37,515 nucleotides of DNA, taken from assembly GCA_964370735.1 (NCBI GenBank), contig CAYJLC010000019.1:1-37515 (forward strand). Reading direction: 5' to 3'. Position numbers and translations under genes: made by a program. Source of the stretch: CAYJLC01 sp964370735. GTDB lineage: Bacteria > Bacillota > Clostridia > Oscillospirales > Butyricicoccaceae. The notes under the pieces are model-generated. The model saw nothing but the letters and a program-made list of their open reading frames with translations, did not search any database and was not told the DNA's origin. This document shows positions 16,299 through 22,856 of this stretch, piece by piece (the stretch's first letter is position 1; the number at the start of each line of letters is the position of its first letter).

Positions 16299-17891
16299 TT
16301 AATTTATAGCCGATTTCACTAATCCTTTAAACAAAGGGTGTGGTTTCATCGGTCTGCTTTTAAATTCTGGGTGAAACTGGCACGCAATAAAATATTTATG
16401 CGATGGTATTTCTATCGCTTCTACCAAAAATCCATCTGGTGATGTTCCACAGATTACCATGCCTTTTTTCTCTAATAGCTCTCTAAAATCATTGTTAAAC
16501 TCATATCTATGACGATGTCTTTCGTTGATTAATTCTTTATGATAAAGCTTGCTTAACATAGATTTTTTCTTTATTTTACAAGGATAACTTCCAAGACGCA
16601 TAGTGCCACCTTTATTTGTGACAGATTCTTGATGTTTCATAATGCTAATTACAGGGTGACTTGCATATTCGTCAAATTCTCTAGAGTTTGCACCAGAAAA
16701 TCCACATACATTTCTTGCAAATTCAATAACTGCAATTTGCAAACCAAGACAAATCCCCAAAAATGGAATATTTTGCTCCCTAGCATATCTACAAGTTGCA
16801 ATCTTGCCTTCAATTCCCCTATCGCCAAACCCACCAGGGACAATAATTCCATCTACATTCCCAATCGCCTGTTGCACGTTGTAATAAGAAATTTCTTCGC
16901 TATCAACCCACTTGATTTTTACATCGACAAGTAGTTCAAGTCCCGCATGATATAAACTCTCGACAACAGATAGATATGCATCGTGCAGTTTCACATATTT
17001 CCCAACAATTGCAATATTTACCTGACGTTTTTGCGCAAGAAATCTATCCGAAATATCTTTCCATTTAGAAATATCAGATTCTTTTGCAGTTATATTTAGT
17101 TCTCTTAAAACAATTTTGTCAAGTCCATTTTCGCTAAGCATACAAGGCACTTGATAAACACTCGGTAATGTTTCATTTTCAATTACGCAATCTGTTGAAA
17201 CATTGCAAAAAAGTGCAATTTTATCTTTAATCCCTTGGTCAATAGGCTCGTCTGCACGCGTAATAATTATATTCGGTATGATACCAAGCGAACGAAGTTC
17301 TTTTACAGAATGCTGAACCGGCTTTGACTTATGCTCACACGAACTTTTAAGATATGGCACAAGTGCAACGTGAATAAAAAGGCAGTTTTCACTTTTAACA
17401 TCTAGCGAAATTTGACGGATTGCCTCTAAAAAAGGCTGACTTTCCAAGTCACCGACAGTTCCACCTATTTCAATAATATTTATCTCTGCATTGCTAGTTC
17501 GTGCATTACCATATACATATTCTTTGATTTTATCAGTAACGTGAGGTATAAGTTGGACAGTTTGTCCTAAATATCCACCTTGACGCTCTTTCTCTACTAC
17601 TTCAAAATATGCTTTTCCAGATGTTAAATTAGAATACTTATTCAAATTTTCATCCATAAATCTCTCGTAATGACCTAAATCAAGGTCAGTTTCGGCTCCG
17701 TCTTCAGTCACAAAGACTTCACCATGTTGCAAAGGCGACATTGTCCCAGGGTCTACATTAAAATACGGATCCAATTTCTGCGCCGATACTTTAATCCCCC
17801 TCGCCTTTAAAAGAGCACCTAAAGATGCTGCTGTTATTCCTTTTCCCAAACCGGACACAACACCACCTGTAACAAAGATATATTTGCTCAT
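16299..17891 (-). CDS. pyrG: CTP synthase
   Basis: A 530-residue amidotransferase converting UTP to CTP with ATP and glutamine, the last step of pyrimidine nucleotide synthesis. The N-terminal synthetase domain begins KYIFVTGGVVSGLGKG and contains KLDPYFNVDPGTMSP and TEDGAETDLDLGHYERF. The C-terminal glutaminase has GGFGDRG, the nucleophile Cys381 in LGICLGLQ, and His507/Glu509 in QFHPEF. Length is normal. Two ATGs are adjacent (17894 and 17891); AGGAG lies 3 and 6 bases upstream respectively, so the second, giving MSKYIF, is preferred. It is transcribed alone, with its own promoter and a leader hairpin upstream and a terminator downstream. Confidence 0.97.
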   Translation of the reverse strand: MSKYIFVTGGVVSGLGKGITAASLGALLKARGIKVSAQKLDPYFNVDPGTMSPLQHGEVFVTEDGAETDLDLGHYERFMDENLNKYSNLTSGKAYFEVVEKERQGGYLGQTVQLIPHVTDKIKEYVYGNARTSNAEINIIEIGGTVGDLESQPFLEAIRQISLDVKSENCLFIHVALVPYLKSSCEHKSKPVQHSVKELRSLGIIPNIIITRADEPIDQGIKDKIALFCNVSTDCVIENETLPSVYQVPCMLSENGLDKIVLRELNITAKESDISKWKDISDRFLAQKRQVNIAIVGKYVKLHDAYLSVVESLYHAGLELLVDVKIKWVDSEEISYYNVQQAIGNVDGIIVPGGFGDRGIEGKIATCRYAREQNIPFLGICLGLQIAVIEFARNVCGFSGANSREFDEYASHPVISIMKHQESVTNKGGTMRLGSYPCKIKKKSMLSKLYHKELINERHRHRYEFNNDFRELLEKKGMVICGTSPDGFLVEAIEIPSHKYFIACQFHPEFKSRPMKPHPLFKGLVKSAIN

Positions 17892-17948
17892 CATAAACTC
17901 CTAACTCATAAATAAATCAAAATCCCTCTCTTTTCACGCTATTTTATC

Positions 17949-17994
17949 AAAAAACCCATAAAATACACTAGTCTTTGCTTAGTATAATTATGGG
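17949..17994 (-). terminator. Terminator-like hairpin in the pyrG leader
   Basis: Read leftward: CCCATAA (17994-17988) pairs with TTATGGG (17961-17955), and an inner 7-bp helix TATACTA / TAGTGTA extends it past a small internal loop. Six Ts (17954-17949) follow at once. It lies downstream of the predicted pyrG promoter and about 58 bases before the start codon, so it would act as an attenuator. Confidence 0.7.
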
Positions 17995-18021
17995 CATTTA
18001 AAATTCAACTTACTATTGTTA

Positions 18022-18050
18022 ATTATACACCTTTTGGATAATTTTGTCAA
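18022..18050 (-). promoter_or_regulatory. Predicted sigma-A promoter of pyrG
   Basis: Read leftward: perfect -35 TTGACA (18050-18045), a 17-base spacer and perfect -10 TATAAT (18027-18022). The predicted start site lies about 20 bases before the leader hairpin. The initial transcript does not begin with the GGGC run that Bacillus subtilis uses for CTP sensing at pyrG. Confidence 0.8.
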
Positions 18051-18120
18051 TATTTTTTATGCAGATTTTACCAAATTTGACTTTTGTTTTTTTGTTACAT
18101 TGTCGCTTTTGTATGGTTAC

Positions 18121-18152
18121 AAAAAAATACAGCACGAAAACTCGCACTGTAT
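18121..18152 (-). terminator. Terminator of the nucleotidyltransferase-SDR operon
   Basis: Read leftward: ATACAG (18152-18147) pairs with CTGTAT (18132-18127), with four more inner pairs (two wobbles), followed by a run of seven Ts. It lies just after the SDR stop codon. Confidence 0.8.
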
Positions 18153-18156
18153 GATT

Positions 18157-18873
18157 TTAAATAATATATCCGCCATTTACGCCTAATATTTGCCCTGTTA
18201 TAAAACTTGAATTATCGCTCGCAAGGAAGAACACAGCGTCTGCTACATCTCTTCCTTCGCCTATTCTCTCGAGTGGTGTTTGATTTATCAGAAAATCAAG
18301 CTCATCCTCTGTGAATTCATTAAGCATGTCTGTTTTAATAACCCCTGGCGAAACAGAGTTTACGCGTATTTTCGACGGTGCAAGCTCCTTCGCAAGAGCT
18401 TTCGTCATAGAAATAATAGCCCCTTTAGTGGCAGAATACAGCACTTCGCACGATGCGCCAACTTCTCCCCACATAGAAGAAATGTTTATGATATTGCCAC
18501 TTTGTTTCAAAATCATATCTTTTGCGAAAATATTTGTAATGTTAAACATACCTTTCACATTCGCGTTAAATATAGTTTCAAAACTCTCTGGTGTTTCATC
18601 TGTAAACAAATTGTAGCTAGAAATGCCCGCATTATTTACTAATATATCGATAGAACCTACCTGCTCTTTAAGCCTTATAACCTCGTCATAATTTGCAATA
18701 TCACACGCAAAAGTCTGCAAGTTCGGGTGCTTTTTACGCATATCATCGGCTATGTCGTGCGAGTTTTTATAAACGCAAACCACTTTATAGTTATTCTCTA
18801 TAAATTTTTCGACAATTGCACGACCAATTCCCCTAGTTCCACCTGTGATAAGGACTGTTTTAGATTCCGTCAT
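18157..18873 (-). CDS. Short-chain dehydrogenase/reductase (FabG-like)
   Basis: A 238-residue classical SDR oxidoreductase using NAD(P)H. Visible are the cofactor motif TGGTRGIGRAI, the NNAG motif (ILVNNAGIS), catalytic Ser in NIINISSMWG, the YxxxK pair in LYSATKGA, and SPGVIKTDM. FabG (3-oxoacyl-ACP reductase) proteins look like this, but so do many other SDRs, and no fatty-acid gene is nearby. Its partner is the nucleotidyltransferase gene upstream, which it overlaps by 14 bases, so it may reduce a sugar or sugar phosphate; that is inference. The start at 18873 has AAGGA four bases upstream; a TTG at 18891 would extend it but lacks a ribosome site. Confidence 0.85.
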   Translation of the reverse strand: MTESKTVLITGGTRGIGRAIVEKFIENNYKVVCVYKNSHDIADDMRKKHPNLQTFACDIANYDEVIRLKEQVGSIDILVNNAGISSYNLFTDETPESFETIFNANVKGMFNITNIFAKDMILKQSGNIINISSMWGEVGASCEVLYSATKGAIISMTKALAKELAPSKIRVNSVSPGVIKTDMLNEFTEDELDFLINQTPLERIGEGRDVADAVFFLASDNSSFITGQILGVNGGYII

Positions 18874-19762
18874 AAAGTCCTTTTTCCTCAAGCTCTGCGA
18901 TAGCAGCCATTACAGACGGTTTGTCTTCTTGATATGTTACTCCATACCATTTTTCAGACGTTTTAAGCACTTTAACACTAGCTTTTCCAGAGTTTATTAA
19001 TTCATCTACTATTAAAGGCACAAAATACTCGGCTTTCATTTCATTTTTCGGTAATTCTTCCACTAAAAACTCTTCAAAACCAACTTCTAATTCTTTTAGG
19101 AATGCATTTGAAAAACCAAACATATTCATAGAAACAGGCGTTCCGATTTCTAAGGTAGTATATGTTTTTCCATCATCTTCTGTAAATGCAGGTTTTCCGT
19201 CTAAAAACAGGATTTTTGTGCGTTCTTTAATTTCAATAAGTTCATCATTTTCGTTAGTTTGGCATACACCACGAGAAACAGTTCCGTTTTCTGTTAATGT
19301 ATTTTCAACTTGGTAACCTATCATTACATACTCATTATCGCTCTTTTGGTTCGATAAAAAGTCAAAAATCAGCTGAAACGCTTCTGCACCATAAAAATCG
19401 TCTGCATTAATAATTGCAAACGGTGTGTGTAAAATATCTTTTGTACATAAAACTGCATGTCCAGTTCCTAAAGGCTTTGTACGCTCTTTATTTACCTTAT
19501 CACCAGTGTATTTATCAGTCGATTGAAATGCGTAAGAAACATTCATAAGTTTTCTAGTTTTTTCGCCTAATACTTCCTCAAAAATATCAAGTAATTCTTC
19601 TTTTATAATAAATATAACATCACGAAAACCTGCTTTATAAGCATCAAATATAGAATAATCTATAATTATATTACCCTTCTCCGATACAGGGTCTATTTGT
19701 TTAAGTCCACCATATCTACTGCCTAGTCCTGCTGCCATTACTACAAGTGTAGGTCTACTCAT
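18860..19762 (-). CDS. Sugar-phosphate nucleotidyltransferase family protein
   Basis: A 300-residue protein with the NTP-transferase fold. The N-terminal nucleotide site reads VVMAAGLGSRYGGLKQ, a variant of the GxGxRxx-PKx motif, followed by DYSIFDAYKAGF. A GTGHAVLC segment and the metal-binding ADDFYG follow, and later EIGTPVSMNMFGFS. Such enzymes join a nucleoside triphosphate to a sugar phosphate, releasing pyrophosphate. The activated sugar is not predictable from sequence. GGAGAAG precedes the ATG, and a promoter lies about 45 bases upstream. It is co-transcribed with the overlapping SDR gene and diverges from pyruvate kinase. Confidence 0.85.
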   Translation of the reverse strand: MSRPTLVVMAAGLGSRYGGLKQIDPVSEKGNIIIDYSIFDAYKAGFRDVIFIIKEELLDIFEEVLGEKTRKLMNVSYAFQSTDKYTGDKVNKERTKPLGTGHAVLCTKDILHTPFAIINADDFYGAEAFQLIFDFLSNQKSDNEYVMIGYQVENTLTENGTVSRGVCQTNENDELIEIKERTKILFLDGKPAFTEDDGKTYTTLEIGTPVSMNMFGFSNAFLKELEVGFEEFLVEELPKNEMKAEYFVPLIVDELINSGKASVKVLKTSEKWYGVTYQEDKPSVMAAIAELEEKGLYDGI

Positions 19763-19804
19763 ATTAACTTCTCCTTTTTCAATTTTAAATAAATTTGTAT
19801 TGAT

Positions 19805-19833
19805 ATTATACTATAACTTAATATCATTGTCTA
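19805..19833 (-). promoter_or_regulatory. Predicted promoter of the nucleotidyltransferase-SDR operon
   Basis: Read leftward: -35 TAGACA (19833-19828), a 17-base spacer and a perfect -10 TATAAT (19810-19805). Confidence 0.65.
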
Positions 19834-19881
19834 TCTTTTTTTAGCAATATAATAAAAATGTTGTTTTTTTGTTTTTTTATG

Positions 19882-19910
19882 TTGCAAATACAAATAGTTT
19901 GTGTTATAAT
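19882..19910 (+). promoter_or_regulatory. Predicted sigma-A promoter of pyruvate kinase
   Basis: -35 TTGCAA (19882-19887), a 17-base spacer and perfect -10 TATAAT (19905-19910), with TGT before it (extended -10). The expected transcript start falls at the foot of a small hairpin (CGTAT / ATACG, 19916-19931). Confidence 0.75.
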
Positions 19911-19963
19911 CAAAGCGTATGTAATGATACGTATTGAATGATATTGTGAAAGAGGTAAAAATT

Positions 19964-21433
19964 ATGCGTAAAACAAAAATTATTTGTACACTTGGCCCTG
20001 CAACAGATGTTCCTGGTGTTTTAGAAGAAATGGTTAAATCTGGTCTTAATGTTGCAAGATGTAACTTTAGCCACGCAGACCACGAAGAACATGGCGGCAG
20101 AATGAAAGCTATCAAATCTATTCGTGAAAAATTAGGTGTGCCAGTTGGTATCATGCTTGATACAAAAGGTCCTGAAATTCGTATTAAAGATTTTAAAGAC
20201 GAGGCTTTCGTTGACGGTAAAGTAACACTTGTTGAAGGTACTGAGTTCACTATCACAACTAGAGAATTAGTGGGCGATACTTCAATCGTTTCAATCACTT
20301 ATAAAGGTCTTCCAAACGATGTTTCAGCAGGAACAAAAATCCTTATCGATGATGGTCTTGTAGCTTTAGAAGTTAAAGAAGTTCGTGGCGAAGATATCGT
20401 TTGTACTGTATTAAATACAGGCAAACTTTCTAACAAAAAATCTGTAAACGTTCCAAACGTTAACATTACTATGGAATACATGTCTGAAAAAGACAAAGCT
20501 GATATCATCTTCGGTTGTAAACAACAAGTTGACTACATCGCTGCTTCTTTCGTAAGAAATGCTAACGATGTAACTCAACTTCGTACGCTACTTAACGAAA
20601 ACGGTGGTGAAGATATCCAAATCATCGCTAAAATCGAAAACCAAGAAGGTGTTGACAATATCGATGAAATCTTAGACTTAGTTGAAGGCGTTATGGTTGC
20701 TCGTGGTGACATGGGTGTTGAAATCGACTTCGCTGAACTTCCAAGAATTCAAAAAATGATTATCAAAAAAGCTATCACTAAAGGTAAAAGAGCTATCACT
20801 GCTACTCAAATGCTTGAAACTATGCAACAAAACCCACGCCCAACAAGAGCGGAAGTTTCTGACGTTGCAAACGCAGTATATGACGGTACAAGCTGTGTAA
20901 TGCTTTCTGGTGAATCAGCAAACGGTAAATACCCTGTTGAATCTGTTCGTGCAATGGCTAAAATCGCTGAAACTGCTGAAAAAACAATCAGCTACAAAGA
21001 CAGACGTGTTGAAAGAGTTGAGTTCATCGAACTTTGTGATGCTGACACTGTAAACGCTAAATCAAGCCCAGTAACTACTGCTATCGCTCACGCTACTTGT
21101 ACTACTTCTGAAGCTTTAGATGCTAACGCTATCGTTGCTTTCACAATGAGTGGTTTCTCAGCAAGAGCTGTATCTTCTTACAGACCACAAGCTCCAATCA
21201 TCGGTGCTACTCCATCTTTAAGAACTTATCACCAACTTTCTATGTCTTGGGGTATCGTTCCAGTTTTAGCTGATTCTAAATACACTTCTGATGCTGAACT
21301 TACTAAAGAAGCTATCAACTGTGCATTAAAATCTGGCTTATGCGAAAAAGGTGATTTAATCACTGTTACTGCTGGTATGCCTTTTGCAAACTCAGCTGAC
21401 ACTAACTCTTTAAGAGTTACTTTAATCGACTAA
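19964..21433 (+). CDS. pyk: Pyruvate kinase
   Basis: A 489-residue glycolytic enzyme making pyruvate and ATP from phosphoenolpyruvate and ADP. The barrel begins MRKTKIICTLGPATD. Active-site motifs are visible: RCNFSHAD, LDTKGPEIRI, IAKIENQEGV, VARGDMGVEI and the TATQMLETM helix. The C-terminal domain ends LRVTLID; the extra PEP-utiliser-like domain found in several Bacillota enzymes is absent. The frame is open from 19934, but AGAGGT is seven bases before the ATG at 19964, where the conserved N-terminus starts. Codon use is strongly skewed to a few codons (CGT, GCT, ATC, AAC), as in highly expressed genes. Two TM2 genes follow without a terminator. Confidence 0.97.
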   Translation: MRKTKIICTLGPATDVPGVLEEMVKSGLNVARCNFSHADHEEHGGRMKAIKSIREKLGVPVGIMLDTKGPEIRIKDFKDEAFVDGKVTLVEGTEFTITTRELVGDTSIVSITYKGLPNDVSAGTKILIDDGLVALEVKEVRGEDIVCTVLNTGKLSNKKSVNVPNVNITMEYMSEKDKADIIFGCKQQVDYIAASFVRNANDVTQLRTLLNENGGEDIQIIAKIENQEGVDNIDEILDLVEGVMVARGDMGVEIDFAELPRIQKMIIKKAITKGKRAITATQMLETMQQNPRPTRAEVSDVANAVYDGTSCVMLSGESANGKYPVESVRAMAKIAETAEKTISYKDRRVERVEFIELCDADTVNAKSSPVTTAIAHATCTTSEALDANAIVAFTMSGFSARAVSSYRPQAPIIGATPSLRTYHQLSMSWGIVPVLADSKYTSDAELTKEAINCALKSGLCEKGDLITVTAGMPFANSADTNSLRVTLID

Positions 21434-21467
21434 TTTCAACCTAATATACTATAAGGGGGACACATTT

Positions 21468-21701
21468 ATGACTCAAAAATCAAAAATCGTAGCAGGACTT
21501 TTAGCAATCTTTTTAGGTTGCTACGGTGCTCAACATTTCTACTTAGGCGACAATAAAAAAGCTATCATTTATTTAGTGGTATCTTTAGCTACTTGTGGTT
21601 TAGGTGCTGTTGTAATCCAAGTTTTATCTTACATCGAAGCTTACAAAATCTTTACTGATCCTAGCTTTACTGATGCTAACGGTAATACTCTAGCTGACTA
21701 A
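21468..21701 (+). CDS. TM2 domain protein (first of three)
   Basis: A 77-residue membrane protein of the TM2 family: basic start TQKSKI, TM1 (VAGLLAIFLGCYGAQHFYLG, containing the G-x-Q-HFYLG motif), a charged turn DNKKA, TM2 (IIYLVVSLATCGLGAVVIQV) and the tail EAYKIFTDPSFTDANGNTL. TM2 proteins are common in bacteria, and their function is not established. AAGGGGGA lies upstream of the ATG. It starts 34 bases after pyk with no terminator between and shares pyk's high-expression codon style, so it is probably abundant and co-transcribed. Confidence 0.88.
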   Translation: MTQKSKIVAGLLAIFLGCYGAQHFYLGDNKKAIIYLVVSLATCGLGAVVIQVLSYIEAYKIFTDPSFTDANGNTLAD

Positions 21702-21737
21702 TTTATTATACTATTTTTTTTAAGGAGGAAATACATA

Positions 21738-21965
21738 ATGAAATCAAAAATGGTTGCAGGTTTACTTGCTATCTTCACAGGTTCAGTAGGCGGACAATAC
21801 TTCTACTTAGGTCACACTAAAAAAGGAATTATCTTTGCTGCTGTTGCTTTATTAACTTGTGGTATTGGTGCTGCTGTTACTCAAATCATCGGTTACATCG
21901 ATGCTTACAAAATCTTCACTGATCCTACATTTACAGATGCAAATGGTAACACGCTAGAACAATAA
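21738..21965 (+). CDS. TM2 domain protein (second of three)
   Basis: A 75-residue paralogue of its upstream neighbour: MKSKMVAGLLAIFTGSVGGQ, YFYLGHTKKG, a second membrane helix with LLTCGIGAAVTQIIGY, and the same end (AYKIFTDPTFTDANGNTLEQ). An unusually complete ribosome site, AAGGAGG, precedes the ATG. The pair looks like a tandem duplication. A strong terminator follows the gene, ending the pyk-TM2-TM2 transcription unit. Confidence 0.88.
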   Translation: MKSKMVAGLLAIFTGSVGGQYFYLGHTKKGIIFAAVALLTCGIGAAVTQIIGYIDAYKIFTDPTFTDANGNTLEQ

Positions 21966-21970
21966 TAATT

Positions 21971-22004
21971 AATACCCAAAGCATCTATTTGCTTTGGGTA
22001 TTTT
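21971..22004 (+). terminator. Terminator of the pyk-TM2-TM2 unit
   Basis: A perfect 13-bp stem (21971-21983 with 21990-22002), a 6-base loop and TTTT at the end. Confidence 0.9.
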
Positions 22005-22026
22005 ATAATAAATGGAGGAAAATTTT

Positions 22027-22746
22027 ATGATAATTTGCAGAAATTGTAATCAAGAAAATGGTGATTATGCTGTTTTTTGCACAAATTGTGGTGCAAGCAT
22101 TATTGAAACAAATAACCAAGTAAATCCGAACTTTGATAACAATGGCCAAACAGTTTCGCCAGAAGTCGATATAACTCAAAATGACAATGGTTACATTCCA
22201 AACTCTGGTTTTCAAGATGCACCTAACCAAAGTCAAGACTATTCTCAAAATGGCAATGGTTACATTCCAAACTCTGGTTTTCAAGAAGCACCTAACCAAC
22301 AAAGTCAAGACTATTCTCAAAATGGCAATGGTTACATTCCAAACTCTGGTTTTCAAGAAGCACCTAACCAAAATCAAGGCTATTCTCAAAACCAAAATTA
22401 TAATCAAGGCTACAATCAAAATTATTCACAAAACCAACAATATGGTCAAAATAATGGTGGATATAATAATTACAACCAAGGCTATACCCCACCTGTGCAA
22501 GACAATAGAAAATCTAAGCTAGCAGCTGGACTTCTTGCATTTTTCCTAGGGTCACTTGGTATCCATAATTTTTACCTAGGTTATTCGACAAAAGGTATCA
22601 TTCAACTACTTGTTACTATCATCGGTGGTACAATAACATGTGGTATCGGGGTAATCGGTGTCCAAATTTGGGCTATCGTTGAGGCTGTAATGATTTTTAC
22701 AGATTCAAATTATCGCGATGCAAATGGTAACACTTTAAAAGACTAA
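22027..22746 (+). CDS. Zinc-ribbon, Gln/Asn-rich repeat and TM2 domain protein
   Basis: A 239-residue membrane protein with three parts. Residues 1-25 form a zinc ribbon (CRNC and CTNC, with IICRNCNQENGDYAVFCTNC between). A middle section of about 130 residues is rich in Gln, Asn, Gly and Tyr and holds three copies of a 23-24-residue repeat built on NGYIPNSGFQEAPNQ, then a QNYNQGYNQNYSQ stretch. The last part is a TM2 domain (LAAGLLAFFLGSLGIHNFYL and the DANGNTLKD tail). An upstream in-frame ATG at 22012 overlaps the GGAGG; the ATG at 22027 lies eight bases after that site, so it is the real start. It follows the pyk-TM2-TM2 terminator and may have its own promoter, which I could not identify. 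Function unknown. Confidence 0.88.
   Translation: MIICRNCNQENGDYAVFCTNCGASIIETNNQVNPNFDNNGQTVSPEVDITQNDNGYIPNSGFQDAPNQSQDYSQNGNGYIPNSGFQEAPNQQSQDYSQNGNGYIPNSGFQEAPNQNQGYSQNQNYNQGYNQNYSQNQQYGQNNGGYNNYNQGYTPPVQDNRKSKLAAGLLAFFLGSLGIHNFYLGYSTKGIIQLLVTIIGGTITCGIGVIGVQIWAIVEAVMIFTDSNYRDANGNTLKD
22174..22386 (+). repeat. Three in-frame tandem repeats of 69-72 bp
   Basis: Copies start near 22174, 22243 and 22315. Copies 2 and 3 are nearly identical in DNA (AATGGCAATGGTTACATTCC and onward), and copy 1 differs at a few bases. The unit keeps the reading frame and encodes the YIPNSGFQ-containing repeat, so copy number may vary between strains. Confidence 0.9.
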
Positions 22747-22751
22747 ATCAC

Positions 22752-22783
22752 ATCCCAGTTTGTTTTACAAATTGGGATTTTTT
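22752..22783 (+). terminator. Terminator after the third TM2 gene
   Basis: An 11-bp stem with one G-T pair (22752-22762 with 22768-22778), a 5-base loop and a run of six Ts. Confidence 0.88.
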
Positions 22784-22795
22784 ATCTATATACTA

Positions 22796-22824
22796 TTGCT
22801 TTTTTTCTGAAAAAATAGTATAAT
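22796..22824 (+). promoter_or_regulatory. Predicted promoter of the histidine kinase-recA-cysS gene run
   Basis: -35 TTGCTT (22796-22801), a 17-base spacer and perfect -10 TATAAT (22819-22824), 33 bases before the kinase ATG. Confidence 0.65.
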
Positions 22825-22856
22825 AATTAATATGTGTATTTTTTGGAGGCTTATAA

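Noticed and set aside
17892..18050. PyrR-binding element in the pyrG leader
   Set aside because: No sequence resembling the conserved PyrR anti-antiterminator loop was found.
22012..22026. Earlier ATG for the zinc-ribbon TM2 protein
   Set aside because: The ATG forms part of the GGAGG ribosome site used by the ATG at 22027.
22174..22386. Possible CRISPR array
   Set aside because: Repeats are 69-72 bp, directly adjacent, in frame and coding; there are no spacers and no cas genes.
22003..22419. 138-codon leftward open frame over the repeats
   Set aside because: It is the antisense reading of the Q/N-rich repeat region; repeated VRCFLKTRVWNVT-like blocks arise from the DNA repeat only.
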